Assembly (NCBI GenBank): GCA_026394395.1
Contig: JAPKYK010000001.1
Coordinates: forward strand, 159,940 to 223,939
Length of the DNA: 64,000 bases
Source: Methanomassiliicoccales archaeon
Lineage (GTDB): Archaea; Thermoplasmatota; Thermoplasmata; Methanomassiliicoccales; UBA472
Reading direction: 5' to 3'
Shown: positions 1 through 8,844 of the stretch, in pieces
How positions within the stretch are numbered: the first letter of the stretch is position 1
Layout: every line of letters begins with the position of its first letter
Notes under the pieces: model-generated
Database searches by the model: none
Told to the model about the DNA's origin: nothing
What the model saw: the letters and a program-made list of their open reading frames with translations, nothing else
Translations under genes and position numbers: made by a program

Positions 1-755
1 CTTTGGTAGTGTACTTCAGTCAAGACAGCGCATCTCTTGCAGGCACTACTATCGGATTAATCAGCAGCCTTGCCGTCGCCTTCCTCGTCGGCTTGCTGGC
101 CAGTCTGATTTGGGCTCGCCTCCTTCCTTTCCTGCAGGGCTTCAAGTACTATTACCTGCTCACTTTGGGTGTCCTGCTCCTTCTCTACGCACTATGCGAG
201 ATCATCACACCCTACGGTGGGGGAGTGATCGTAGTGTTGGTCTTCGGTTTAATGTTGAACAACGCGCACTATGTGCATGGCCTGCTACCACGCAGCCTCC
301 GTCAACCTCTATTGAACAACGAGTTCAAGGTGATCAACGAGGAAGCGGCGTTCTTCATCAAGGTGTTCTTCTTTACTTTCTTGGGGTTGTACGTCTCCAC
401 CATCGACTTCCAGGTCACCTACCTGGTATTGGGATTGATGGTGTTCATCGCTTTACTATTGATTCGGGTGGCTATGACCAGGCTCGTCTCTAAGAACGCT
501 AAGATGGATAATGCGGAGCGGACCATGCTTTATACGATGTTCCCCCGAGGGCTATGCACTGTGGTCACTGCTTTGCTGCCCTTGTCCTACGGCCTAGACA
601 TAGGGGAAGCCCAGCAGGCATTGATAGGTATCGTGTCGACGGTGGTGGTGCTGACCACACTCCTTGCCTCCTTCGGGGCGTACATGGCGGAGCGCAAGCT
701 ATGCCAAATGAAGAAAATAGAAGAAATGGAAGAGTTCTTAATACCGGAGTTTTAA
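1..755 (+). CDS. Cation:proton antiporter, C-terminal part (5' truncated by window)
   Basis: The reading frame is open from the first bases, so the true start lies outside the window and about 250 C-terminal residues are seen. It holds roughly seven hydrophobic segments with short charged loops, then a charged tail (ERKLCQMKKIEEMEEFL). The MFPRG-x-CTVVTALL segment resembles the RG-containing membrane motif of CPA-type Na+/H+ exchangers. The likely role is Na+(K+)/H+ exchange across the plasma membrane. Family is clear; ion choice cannot be read. GC is lower than in genes beyond 4 kb. Confidence 0.75.
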   Translation, partial: LVVYFSQDSASLAGTTIGLISSLAVAFLVGLLASLIWARLLPFLQGFKYYYLLTLGVLLLLYALCEIITPYGGGVIVVLVFGLMLNNAHYVHGLLPRSLRQPLLNNEFKVINEEAAFFIKVFFFTFLGLYVSTIDFQVTYLVLGLMVFIALLLIRVAMTRLVSKNAKMDNAERTMLYTMFPRGLCTVVTALLPLSYGLDIGEAQQALIGIVSTVVVLTTLLASFGAYMAERKLCQMKKIEEMEEFLIPEF

Positions 756-974
756 TGCAAGACAATTGATGCCAAGGCTTGAATTTCAGAGTAAGAATGA
801 AATTAATTTAGATTCAACAATATAAATATAACGATTTCATATATTGATTGACCGCAAATACTTAGTCCACGCGACAGTTATAATCAATTATGTTGAATTC
901 ATGCATAGGTAGTTACTCCAGCTCACACCCGATTATCGTAAATGTAACATTGAATCTTGAAGAGGATGGGGATA

Positions 975-2108
975 ATGAGTGAAAAAAATGACAGGGTCGT
1001 TGTTCGAGGATTGAAGGATATTGCTGCAGCTGAGACAAGAATAAGTTATGTCAATCCAATGGGCTCGCTGTATTACCTAGGATACAATATTGATGATCTC
1101 GTGGGAAAAGTCGTCTATGCGGAGATAGCCTATCTTCTAATTTATAAAAAGTTGCCCGATCAACGTGAATTGAACGAGTTCAACTCCAATCTGATTTCGG
1201 AGATGGAATTACCAGAGGAAACCATTCGAAGCATCAAATCCACTCCTAAGAATAGCCACCCCATGGATGTATTACGAACTGAAGTTTCCCGACTTGGAGA
1301 ATATGATTCTGAAAGCAATGACCTATCAGAGAACGCGAACATCAGGAGAGCTACCAGGTTAATAGCCCAAGTGCCAACAATTGTGGCCGCCTTGCATAGA
1401 AGTCGCATTGGACAATCAATTCTGTCCCCGAGGAAGGATTATAGCTTCGCTAAGAACTTTCTCTATATGTTCAGAGGCTCTCCTCCAGACGATGACGAAA
1501 CCGACGTCCTTCATCGGCTCATGATCCTCCATGCCGATCACGGGTTCAACGCCTCCACCTTTGCTGCCCGAGTTACAGCAAGCACGAATTCTGACATGTA
1601 TTCTGCTGTCACCTCCGCAATCGGAACCCTGAGGGGTCCATTGCACGGAGGAGCCAGTGAGAAAGTAATGGAAATGCTCGATGACATAGGATTGGAAGAA
1701 CACGTTGAAGAGTATATTCGTGGTTTATTTGACGATAATATAAAAATAATGGGTTTCGGCCACCGGGTATATAAAACAGAAGACCCGAGAACGAAGCATC
1801 TTCGGAGCATAGTTGAAAATCTGTGTCACCGCGAGAGAACTATGAGCTTGTACAACAAATGCATCAAGATCGAGGAAATTGTACACGATAGGAAGAGGAT
1901 CTATCCAAACTTAGATTTCTACGCCGCAGTAGCTATGGATGCGTTGGGAGTCCCTAAAGAATTCTTTACGCCATTCTTCACTTCAAGCAGAATATCAGGG
2001 TGGGTCGCTCATGTAATAGAACAATACGAGGACGCGGTCCTCCTTCGTCCATCATCAAACTATATTGGAGATTTCGGAAAGACCTTTGTCCCGATGGAAC
2101 AGCGATAA
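975..2108 (+). CDS. gltA: Citrate synthase
   Basis: This enzyme condenses acetyl-CoA and oxaloacetate to citrate. The 377-residue length fits the compact archaeal/bacterial type. Key elements are visible: LHGGAS with an active-site His, GFGHRVYK with the second His, and LDFYAA with the catalytic Asp, followed by GWVAHVIEQ and a late RPSSNY-x-G segment. I chose ATG 975 (MSEKND), preceded by GATGGGGATA; ATG 966 and TTG 957 are in-frame alternatives. Codon use is clearly more AT-rich than in most of the window, which may mean a different history or a lower-GC region. It is a single-gene unit facing an antiporter. Confidence 0.93.
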   Translation: MSEKNDRVVVRGLKDIAAAETRISYVNPMGSLYYLGYNIDDLVGKVVYAEIAYLLIYKKLPDQRELNEFNSNLISEMELPEETIRSIKSTPKNSHPMDVLRTEVSRLGEYDSESNDLSENANIRRATRLIAQVPTIVAALHRSRIGQSILSPRKDYSFAKNFLYMFRGSPPDDDETDVLHRLMILHADHGFNASTFAARVTASTNSDMYSAVTSAIGTLRGPLHGGASEKVMEMLDDIGLEEHVEEYIRGLFDDNIKIMGFGHRVYKTEDPRTKHLRSIVENLCHRERTMSLYNKCIKIEEIVHDRKRIYPNLDFYAAVAMDALGVPKEFFTPFFTSSRISGWVAHVIEQYEDAVLLRPSSNYIGDFGKTFVPMEQR

Positions 2109-2259
2109 TTTCGATGACACTCTTAATTTTGAAGCATGAATCGGTTCGAGAATCTGGATGCGCCGAAGTGGTCGACAATCTCGATAGGGTTGGTGTTTGG
2201 AAATGAAAAATGTAAAGGGTTGGCGTACTTCTCTACCATCAATCGAGGGTTTGTAGACG

Positions 2260-3552
2260 TCATCGTTGACATCTTTGACCCTTCATCTCTGGAACAATAG
2301 GGGTCTTTCCATATTTCTTTTGGAAGAAGTAGGTAAGCAAAGGTGGCGCCACCAGCGTCGTCGCTATTGCCATGAACACCACTATGGCATAGACCGATTG
2401 TTCCACTACCCCTTGATTTAGACCAATAGCAGCAACGATCATTGCCACTTCACCTCGAGGGAACATTCCCGATCCGACGATGGCCGCTGATTTCCCTCCC
2501 ATTTTATATGCGCCGATACCACATCCGACGAATTTAGTGATGATAGCGATTATGGTCAAGATAATGGCAAGTGCTAGAATTCCTGAGAAATCATTCAAAT
2601 GGACCTTTGTTCCAACATAGAGGAAGAAGAAGGGGACCAGGAACTCGTTGATGGCCTCGATCTTGTCCTGACAGAACCATTTGTCCTGGAACTCGGCGAA
2701 GACCATACCGGCCAGGAAAGCCCCGACGATGGCGGCAAGGCCGATGTAGATGGCGGCATAGGATATGCCCAGGCAGAGGATGATGGCCAAGGACAGAGCG
2801 CTAATTGATAATGTCCTACCCTCGGGGGTGATGGGAGGACAGATCTCCCCCTCTGACATCATCTTCCGATTGTTGTTTCGCACCTTACTGATGAGGCCAC
2901 CGATGAACATGATGCCCAGGACGAACACGATTGCCTCCACAGCCACGATGCCCACGCTGACCAGGCCCTCGCCACTACCGCTGCTAATACCGACGACGAG
3001 AGAAAGTACGATCAGACCCATGACGTCGTCGATTACCGCTGCTCCGATGATTATCTTGGATTCCAAGGTATGGGTCAGGTTCATGTCCTTGATGACCCTG
3101 GCGGTGATGCCGACAGAAGTCGCCACCATAGCCGCACCAACGAACATGGCTTCGGTGTTGCTATAATTGTACGCCAGGAACAAGGCATAACCACCGAGGA
3201 AGGGAAGAATCACTCCCAACAAGGCTACAAGGAAAGCCGTCCTTCCAACGCGTCGAAGCTCACTGTATGGTGTTTCCAGACCTACGGCAAAGATGAGAAA
3301 TATGACTCCGAGTTGAGATAAGATAAAGAACATATCTCCATTCATGCTGCCAGGATTGAGATTCAATCGGTCCATCAGGAGGGTGTTACCAATGATGATA
3401 CCGCCAACAATCTCCCCGATTACCGCAGGAATCACGATACGATTCCTCATAGCGCGCGTAGCCCATTCGCAAAGGAGCCCGAGCACCTTCGCAACTACTA
3501 TCAAAACGAATATGCTCAGCAGAATTTCACCAATCTGTTCCTCGCCAGCCAT
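2260..3552 (-). CDS. Monovalent cation:proton antiporter (CPA2 type)
   Basis: The 430-residue integral membrane protein has about twelve hydrophobic segments. It starts with the KefB/NapA-like pattern VIPAVIGEIVGGIIIGNTLL and carries GAAVIDDVMGLIVLS, in which the paired Asp are the expected ion-binding residues of electrogenic CPA2 members. A late MFPRGEVAMIV segment is also typical. There is no C-terminal RCK/TrkA-N domain, so nucleotide gating is not indicated. A TATA-like TTTATAATAC lies about 30 bases upstream of the ATG. The likely role is Na+/H+ or K+/H+ exchange for pH and ion balance, alongside the partial antiporter at the window start. Confidence 0.9.
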   Translation of the reverse strand: MAGEEQIGEILLSIFVLIVVAKVLGLLCEWATRAMRNRIVIPAVIGEIVGGIIIGNTLLMDRLNLNPGSMNGDMFFILSQLGVIFLIFAVGLETPYSELRRVGRTAFLVALLGVILPFLGGYALFLAYNYSNTEAMFVGAAMVATSVGITARVIKDMNLTHTLESKIIIGAAVIDDVMGLIVLSLVVGISSGSGEGLVSVGIVAVEAIVFVLGIMFIGGLISKVRNNNRKMMSEGEICPPITPEGRTLSISALSLAIILCLGISYAAIYIGLAAIVGAFLAGMVFAEFQDKWFCQDKIEAINEFLVPFFFLYVGTKVHLNDFSGILALAIILTIIAIITKFVGCGIGAYKMGGKSAAIVGSGMFPRGEVAMIVAAIGLNQGVVEQSVYAIVVFMAIATTLVAPPLLTYFFQKKYGKTPIVPEMKGQRCQR

Positions 3553-3579
3553 GACCCATTCCTAGACCCTAATAGAAAT

Positions 3580-3590
3580 GTATTATAAAT
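3580..3590 (-). promoter_or_regulatory. TATA box of the antiporter
   Basis: On the minus strand this reads ATTTATAATA, about 30 bases before the ATG at 3552. That spacing suits an archaeal promoter with a very short leader. Confidence 0.5.
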
Positions 3591-3829
3591 CTACAATAGG
3601 GGAAAAAATTAGGCAACTCGAACACCTTTCGATCTCAATAAGATTTAAGATCGACAAACCTACTTGATAGAAAGAAAAATGCCTAAATCTCTTAATCACT
3701 CTCGGAGAAAAATGACCTACTAATATCTCAGCCTCGACGACAAAAAGGAGTCCTTCAACGTGTTTGAAGAAGCGGCTGCCCAAAACATCCCCGAAAAGGG
3801 GCATTTATTGGGTTAGCCAGTAAGTTGAA

Positions 3830-3926
3830 TGGGCCCATCCGGATTTGAACCGGAGACCTTCTCCGTTCCGCCCCCTTTTTAGGAGGGGTTGTCAGGGAGA
3901 CGTCATAACCGCTAGACCATGAGCCC
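3830..3926 (-). tRNA. tRNA-Val(GAC) with a 24-base intron
   Basis: On the minus strand the acceptor stem GGGCTCA pairs with TGGGCCC (one G-T), followed by discriminator A. The D arm is GTC...GAC, the anticodon stem TCTCC/GGAGA, and the T arm TCCGG-TTCAAAT-CCGGA. The anticodon loop reads C-T-GAC-A, then an intron between positions 37 and 38 (complement of 3866-3889), then C. The intron folds with CCCCT against AGGGG, as expected for a bulge-helix-bulge site cut by the archaeal splicing endonuclease. The spliced length is 73. No 3' CCA is encoded. A TATA-like GCATATACAT lies upstream near 3950-3960. Confidence 0.93.
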
Positions 3927-4055
3927 TTGGAATTGGCCGTAAGTTGTTCTAATGTATATGCCTTTCGCAGTCCACGATGCCATATTTCATAGTCTGGTAC
4001 ATCGCGTCCCCTCGCAAATTTTATTAGTAGCAGCATCTTGCATGCACTGAGCTAA

Positions 4056-4286
4056 ATGACGGAAATCATCCTCTTTACCAAACCTGATTGCCAGAAATGT
4101 GAGTATGTCAAGACGCACCTACCGGAGGGTCTGAACATGCGCATGGTCAACACCACCGAGGCCGAGGGATTGGCCGAAGCGGCGTACTACGAACTGCTGA
4201 ACCGCAACCTTCCCATCTTGGTGGTTGACGACGAGGTCTTCGAGGGGTCCATCGTCATTCTCAACAAGCTGAAGGAACTGGCCTAA
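4056..4286 (+). CDS. Glutaredoxin-like thioredoxin-fold protein
   Basis: This 76-residue protein starts with a beta strand and a redox motif, ILFTKPDCQKCEYVK, giving C-x-x-C at residues 12-15. The NLPILVVDD segment supplies the cis-Pro loop, and FEGS then leads into a last helix. This is the small glutaredoxin/thioredoxin layout used for thiol-disulfide exchange or as an electron donor. AAATTTTATTA about 30 bases upstream looks like its TATA box. It sits 16 bases before Kae1 and may be co-transcribed. Its partner is unknown. Confidence 0.8.
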   Translation: MTEIILFTKPDCQKCEYVKTHLPEGLNMRMVNTTEAEGLAEAAYYELLNRNLPILVVDDEVFEGSIVILNKLKELA

Positions 4287-4302
4287 GGCCACCGAGTCTA
4301 AG

Positions 4303-5283
4303 ATGTACTGTCTAGGAATAGAGGGGACCGCCCACACCGTGGGCGTGGGAATCGTGGACCAGAAAGGTAATATCCTAGCCAACGAGCTGGAGATGTACCG
4401 ACCGGCCGAGGGCGGCATCCATCCCCGGGAGGCGGCCAACCACCACGCGGAGCGCCTGGTCCCACTGGTCCGACAGGCCATGAAAAAATCAGGATTGAAG
4501 TTCAAGGACATCGGCCTGGTATGCTTCTCCAAAGGCCCCGGCCTGGGACCCTGCCTACGCACCGTGGCCACCGGCGCCCGGGCCTTGTCGCTCAGCCTCG
4601 GTGTCCCCATCGTCGGCGTCAACCACTGCATCTCCCACCTGGAGATAGGACGGATCAAGACGGAGGCTAAGGACCCGGTCCTGCTGTACGCCTCCGGCGG
4701 CAACACACAGGTCATCGCCTTCGCCAACGGCCGCTACCGCATCTTCGGCGAGACGCTGGACATCGGCATCGGGAACATGCTGGACAAGCTCGGGCGGGAG
4801 ATAGGCCTCGGTTATTACGCCGGACCTAAGATAGAGAAGGCCGCCGCTCAGGGCAGCAAGCTCCTGGATCTACCGTATTCCGTCAAAGGCATGGACATGG
4901 CCTTCTCCGGGATATTGACGGCCGCAGTGGCCCACCGCAACAAGGGGGAGAGCGTGGAGGACATCTGCTACAGTGTGCAGGAGACCTGCTTCGCCATGCT
5001 CACCGAGGTGACGGAGCGGGCCATGGCCCACGTGGAGAAGGAAGAGGTGCTGCTAGGCGGCGGAGTGGTGCAGAACAAGCGCCTGCAGCGCATGGTGCAG
5101 GAGATGGCCGAGGCCCGCAACGCCCGCATGTACGTTCCCGACCGCACGCTATGCATGGACAACGGGGCCATGATCGCCTGGACCGGCCTGATAATGCACC
5201 AGGCGGGCGTGAAGCACGATCTGAAATCCACCATCGTCGACCAGCGGTTCCGCACCGACCAGGTCGAGGTCACTTGGCGCTAG
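4303..5283 (+). CDS. kae1: KEOPS complex tRNA threonylcarbamoyltransferase Kae1
   Basis: Kae1/TsaD/Qri7 transfers the threonylcarbamoyl group to A37 of ANN-decoding tRNAs. The ASKHA fold starts at LGIEGTAHTVGVGIV. The iron ligands are VNHCISH (H108 and H112) and the late Asp in MDNGAMIAWTG. ASGGNTQVIAF and GGGVVQNKRL are family motifs. At 326 residues it is Kae1 alone; many Euryarchaeota carry a Kae1-Bud32 fusion, so Bud32 must be encoded elsewhere. The last 14 bases overlap the convergent DHH nuclease gene. Confidence 0.95.
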   Translation: MYCLGIEGTAHTVGVGIVDQKGNILANELEMYRPAEGGIHPREAANHHAERLVPLVRQAMKKSGLKFKDIGLVCFSKGPGLGPCLRTVATGARALSLSLGVPIVGVNHCISHLEIGRIKTEAKDPVLLYASGGNTQVIAFANGRYRIFGETLDIGIGNMLDKLGREIGLGYYAGPKIEKAAAQGSKLLDLPYSVKGMDMAFSGILTAAVAHRNKGESVEDICYSVQETCFAMLTEVTERAMAHVEKEEVLLGGGVVQNKRLQRMVQEMAEARNARMYVPDRTLCMDNGAMIAWTGLIMHQAGVKHDLKSTIVDQRFRTDQVEVTWR

Positions 5284-6631
5284 CCCGGTTCATCTGCTTC
5301 GCCACGATGATGTCCAAGGCCTGAATGAAATCTATGTCCTTGCCCAGGGGGATGGTCGCCCCGCTGGCGATGTTGTGACCACCGCCCACGCCCCCCACGG
5401 ACGCCGCGGCGTCCCGGAGGGCCACGGAAAGGTCCAGACCGTCCTTGTCCACCAGCTTCCTGGTGCCGCGGGAGGAGATCTTGAAATCCTTGTCCATGCG
5501 GGTCAGGCAGATGGTGGCCTTGTCCTGGTCCCCCACCCACTGCATGATGATGCCACAAAGCTCGCTGGAGACCTCCTTGTTCGACGATTCGAAGTACTGG
5601 ATGGCGGTCTCCTTGGAAAGGCCGCGCTCCGCGGTGCGCCGTGCAGCGGACAAAAGCATGTCGTCATAATTGCGGACTAGGGACTCGGCCCTCTTGCGCG
5701 CCTCCTCCTCCCCCAGCAGCATGGCCAGTCCCAACGAGGTCTCGTCAACGCGGCCGCAGGCGTTCACCAGCCTGGTCAGCTGCCCTGCCCTGGAGTTGGC
5801 CTTGGGGAAGAAATAGTCCGAGGCCAGCTCGTCCTCCAAGCTGCCCTGGGAGCATCCCTGTTCCAGCAGCCTCAACGAGATGAGCGAGGAGAGCCTGCGC
5901 CTTCCCCCTTCGTCCAGACCGTCCCAGGTCGTCTCCGGCCGAACGTTCGCTTCCTGCAGCAGCTGGGCGATGCCCTGGGTATCGCCGCTCACCCCCCGAA
6001 TGAAGGGGTGGGCCGAGCGCATCAATCCCTCGCCCACCGGTCCAGGGAGGAGTAGCGAGCCCTTCCGTTCTTGTACCAGCTCCTTTTTGGCCCCCTCGGT
6101 GAAGAGGTGGGCGTTCACACCCATGAGCCCGGACAGGTGCTGCCGGTCACCGACCATTCCGGCGAAGGCCAGCGGCAGCAGGTCCCAGTTCTTTTCATCC
6201 ACCGTTACCGCCAGCAGCATCGACAGGGTGCTGGCGCAGGCGTACCTGGCCCCGTCCACCTTGAAGACCGAGGGGTTGAGGTGGAACAGCTTCTCGGAAT
6301 CCCGTTCGGGGCGATGATGGTCCAGGACGATCACCTTGGTCCCCAGCGATTCGAGAAGGCCGAGGTTCGCGGACCCCATGTCGGAGACTATCAGCAGGTC
6401 CACCCCGGCGGAAGCCCCCGCCTTGATGGCCTCCTGGTCGAAGCTCTTGAGCATGGTGGTCTGAGCGCCCTTGCCCTGCCGGAGCATCATGGCCGTCAGG
6501 ACGCTAGCGGCGGATATGCCGTCCGCATCGTTGTGGGAAAAGATACGGGCCTCGGTGCAGGACCGCACCGCGGCTGCCGCTTTGCAAAAGCGAGTTAAGA
6601 GGTTTTCTGGCAACTGGACGTTCACGTCCAT
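5270..6631 (-). CDS. DHH-family (RecJ-like) phosphoesterase/nuclease
   Basis: The 453-residue protein carries the DHH catalytic set: FSHNDADGIS (H33, D35, D37), IVSDMGS, LDHHRPE (D104, H105, H106) and GMVGDRQ. A C-terminal DHHA1-type GGVGGGHNIASGA loop closes it. These motifs define Mn2+-dependent 5'-3' exonucleases such as the archaeal RecJ/GAN proteins. It lies 7 bases downstream of the uS15 gene, a common archaeal pairing. The likely role is single-strand DNA or RNA trimming in replication or repair. Whether it binds GINS, as GAN does, cannot be told from sequence. Confidence 0.88.
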   Translation of the reverse strand: MDVNVQLPENLLTRFCKAAAAVRSCTEARIFSHNDADGISAASVLTAMMLRQGKGAQTTMLKSFDQEAIKAGASAGVDLLIVSDMGSANLGLLESLGTKVIVLDHHRPERDSEKLFHLNPSVFKVDGARYACASTLSMLLAVTVDEKNWDLLPLAFAGMVGDRQHLSGLMGVNAHLFTEGAKKELVQERKGSLLLPGPVGEGLMRSAHPFIRGVSGDTQGIAQLLQEANVRPETTWDGLDEGGRRRLSSLISLRLLEQGCSQGSLEDELASDYFFPKANSRAGQLTRLVNACGRVDETSLGLAMLLGEEEARKRAESLVRNYDDMLLSAARRTAERGLSKETAIQYFESSNKEVSSELCGIIMQWVGDQDKATICLTRMDKDFKISSRGTRKLVDKDGLDLSVALRDAAASVGGVGGGHNIASGATIPLGKDIDFIQALDIIVAKQMNRASAK

Positions 6632-6638
6632 ATTACCC

Positions 6639-7097
6639 TCACTCGATGAGCAGCTCAGCGTTCTTCAGGGAGTAGTTCCAGTCGCTGGGCAAGATGTCCA
6701 GGCGCTTGTAGTACTTCACCAGGCGCCTGATCTTGGACTCTATCAGCTGCAGGCCCCGGCGGTTGGAATGATCGCCGCGGTTCCCGTTCTGAACGTGCAG
6801 GTTGAGGTTGATGGCCTTCCTCATCAATGCCGTCAGGTCCTCCGGCAGCTTGGGGGACAGATCGTTCTCGTTCAGGATCTCCAACACGGTCTTGTCAGTG
6901 GAAAGCCTGACGCTGGGTACGGCGTGCTGGTCCCTAAGAACCAAGCCGATCTTGGAGCTGGTCATGCCCTCCTTTCCCAGTTTGACCACCATTTCCACTA
7001 CTTCATCCTTCGACAGGGGAACCCACTCCGGGTTCTCGGTCAGCAGAGGCCTCCTGGAACGGGAGGACCCCCTTCTCCTGGCGTGCATTCTTGCCAT
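6639..7097 (-). CDS. rps15: Small ribosomal subunit protein uS15
   Basis: At 152 residues this is the archaeal/eukaryal long form of S15, with the N-terminal extension MARMHARRRGSSRSRRP before the S15 core. The core shows NLHVQNGNRGDHSNRRGL and RRLVKYYKR, the rRNA-binding helix region. It binds 16S rRNA in the central domain of the small subunit. It is followed by the DHH nuclease gene with a 7-base gap, probably as one transcript. Confidence 0.97.
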   Translation of the reverse strand: MARMHARRRGSSRSRRPLLTENPEWVPLSKDEVVEMVVKLGKEGMTSSKIGLVLRDQHAVPSVRLSTDKTVLEILNENDLSPKLPEDLTALMRKAINLNLHVQNGNRGDHSNRRGLQLIESKIRRLVKYYKRLDILPSDWNYSLKNAELLIE

Positions 7098-7175
7098 ATG
7101 AACATCATCCTTTTGATCGTGCTAACAGGTTTAACTTCGTTGGTGGCGGCGAAGCGACCGTCTATTTCACTCCTA

Positions 7176-7553
7176 CTATTTAAGATTTCGATTCTTGCCC
7201 AGCTTGGAAAGGACCGCCTCCCTGGCCCAGGCGATCTGCTCCCGGTACTCGCACTCCGGGAAGGCCAGGTTGTCCGGGAGCTCTTCCATCAGCTCCCACC
7301 CCATCTCCCCCTCTCCCTTCTCCTCGCCCAGGATGCCGGCGAAGACAACCTCCGGTCCCATGGGACGGCAGTCGAGGACCTGAAACTCGAACCCGCTCTC
7401 CTCCATGAACTCCCTCCTCATGCCCTCCAGCGGGGTCTCCATCTCCTCTAGCTTGCCCCCAGGCATCTCCCATCCCTTGCGCTTGGGGTTATAGACCATG
7501 AGATAGCGGTCGCCCTTGAATGCTATACCGTAGACGTTTGGCAGTTGGATCAC
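7176..7553 (-). CDS. Nudix hydrolase
   Basis: The 125-residue protein has a complete Nudix box, G-x5-E-x7-R-E-U-x-E-E-x-G-U, at residues 33-55 (GGKLEEME ... RREFMEESGF). It should hydrolyse a nucleoside diphosphate linked to another group. The ending PECEYREQIAWAREAVLSKLG is unremarkable, and the substrate cannot be predicted. The gene is divergent from the acetyltransferase at 7619. Confidence 0.9.
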   Translation of the reverse strand: MIQLPNVYGIAFKGDRYLMVYNPKRKGWEMPGGKLEEMETPLEGMRREFMEESGFEFQVLDCRPMGPEVVFAGILGEEKGEGEMGWELMEELPDNLAFPECEYREQIAWAREAVLSKLGKNRNLK

Positions 7554-7618
7554 CGTTTCATGTCGAACGCTTCCCTACAAGAGCTATCGTTATTTATGAA
7601 ATTCCCAATTCTCCCCCA

Positions 7619-8116
7619 ATGAGAGGACAGAACGAGGGCGATGAGGGGAATCAAGAATCGGAGCTCCTGGAGATACGCATGGTTGATCCTCTGCTCCCGG
7701 AGGTCATAGATATGCTCTGGGAGATGCGCAGGGAGATAGACAGGATGTATGACGAGGTCACCACATCCCCCCCTCCTCAGGAGGAGTTCCTATCGCCTCG
7801 AGCGGTCTTCCTGGCGGTCACATCCAATGGTAGGATGGTGGGATGCGGGGCCATCAAGCCCTTCGACGGTGAGACCGCCGAGATCAAGAGGCTCTTCGTC
7901 TCCCCGGCCTACAGAAGGAAGGGGATAGCCCGATGGATCATGCAGGAGCTGGAGAGGAAGGCTACCGAGCTTCGATACAGACAGACCATCCTAGACACCG
8001 GATACAAGCAACAAGGGGCCATGAGACTCTACGAATCCCTGGGATACCGGCGGATCCCTTGCGCTGGCCGCCAGGGAATGAAGGAATGGAGCGTCTGCTT
8101 CGAGAAAAGGCTTTGA
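7619..8116 (+). CDS. GNAT-family N-acetyltransferase
   Basis: A 165-residue GNAT fold protein. The acetyl-CoA pyrophosphate loop is AYRRKGIARWIM (R-x-x-G-x-A), preceded by EIKRLFVSP and followed by LYESLGYRRI, the usual C-terminal signature. The substrate is unknown. The frame is open back to 7520, but that would overlap the Nudix gene. ATG 7619 sits about 26 bases after GTTATTTATGA, consistent with a leaderless start. It abuts the convergent fibrillarin gene. Confidence 0.85.
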   Translation: MRGQNEGDEGNQESELLEIRMVDPLLPEVIDMLWEMRREIDRMYDEVTTSPPPQEEFLSPRAVFLAVTSNGRMVGCGAIKPFDGETAEIKRLFVSPAYRRKGIARWIMQELERKATELRYRQTILDTGYKQQGAMRLYESLGYRRIPCAGRQGMKEWSVCFEKRL

Positions 8117-8791
8117 TCAAACCCTTTCCACCACGATCATGGCATGGTCCTTCTCGAACGGTTCCAGCTCCACCATCTCCCGGACAGCGAAACCCTCCTT
8201 TTTCAGCAGTTCGGCGCTCTCCTTGAATATCTCCCTCGGCTCCCTGGTGACATCCTCGGAGCGCGCCTTGACCGTCAGCATGCCCCACCTGGCCGGAAAT
8301 CGTTTCATGACCTTGGCGATGATCCCGGCCTGATGCTTCTGCGCCACGTCCTGATAGACCACATCGGCCCTTTCCACCAAGAAGGCCAGGTCGTCCGGTT
8401 TCGTGGCGTCGCCTAAGATGGGCATCATGTTGGAGCGGGACTCGCAAACGCCAACGAGGTCGCGGAACATGCGGGGCGATATTTCCACGCAGTACACCCG
8501 CCCCTCGGTGACCAGGTCAGAGACGTGGCTGGGGGTGGTGCCGCTGGACGCTCCGAGGTAGAGCACGTGGGAGTCCGGCCGGAAGGGGCAGTACTTACCC
8601 CCCTTCCTGATGTAGGCCGACAGCTTGCTCCTCTCCGGCACCCATTCCCGGTATTCCACTCCCTCCTGGGAGAACAGTCTCTCCCCATAGACCCTGCGTC
8701 CCGGGGTTAGGTTGCGAGTCAGCAGCATGTCGCCGGACCTGAACACGCCAGGGAACGGCGTCCCCTCCACCCGCAGCTTGGCCTCGCTCAT
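8117..8791 (-). CDS. flpA: Fibrillarin (rRNA/tRNA 2'-O-methyltransferase)
   Basis: Fibrillarin is the SAM-dependent 2'-O-methyltransferase of box C/D RNPs. The Rossmann motif is HVLYLGASSGTTPSHVSD; VYCVEISPR and ILGDATKP follow, and DVVYQDVAQKHQ carries the catalytic Asp. The C-terminal FEKDHAMIVVERV is typical. I chose ATG 8791 because TTAATAATTT at 8812-8820 looks like its TATA box, making 8791 a leaderless start; ATG 8803 and TTG 8812 are alternatives. No Nop5 gene is adjacent, unlike the common nop5-fib pairing. Confidence 0.95.
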   Translation of the reverse strand: MSEAKLRVEGTPFPGVFRSGDMLLTRNLTPGRRVYGERLFSQEGVEYREWVPERSKLSAYIRKGGKYCPFRPDSHVLYLGASSGTTPSHVSDLVTEGRVYCVEISPRMFRDLVGVCESRSNMMPILGDATKPDDLAFLVERADVVYQDVAQKHQAGIIAKVMKRFPARWGMLTVKARSEDVTREPREIFKESAELLKKEGFAVREMVELEPFEKDHAMIVVERV

Positions 8792-8844
8792 AAGGATGAC
8801 CATGACTGACAAATTATTAAGCGTTTCAGTGAGTATGATTCACC

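Noticed and set aside
3583..3804. 73-codon minus-strand open frame
   Set aside because: AT-rich non-coding spacer between the antiporter promoter and tRNA-Val; no start context, no recognisable protein.
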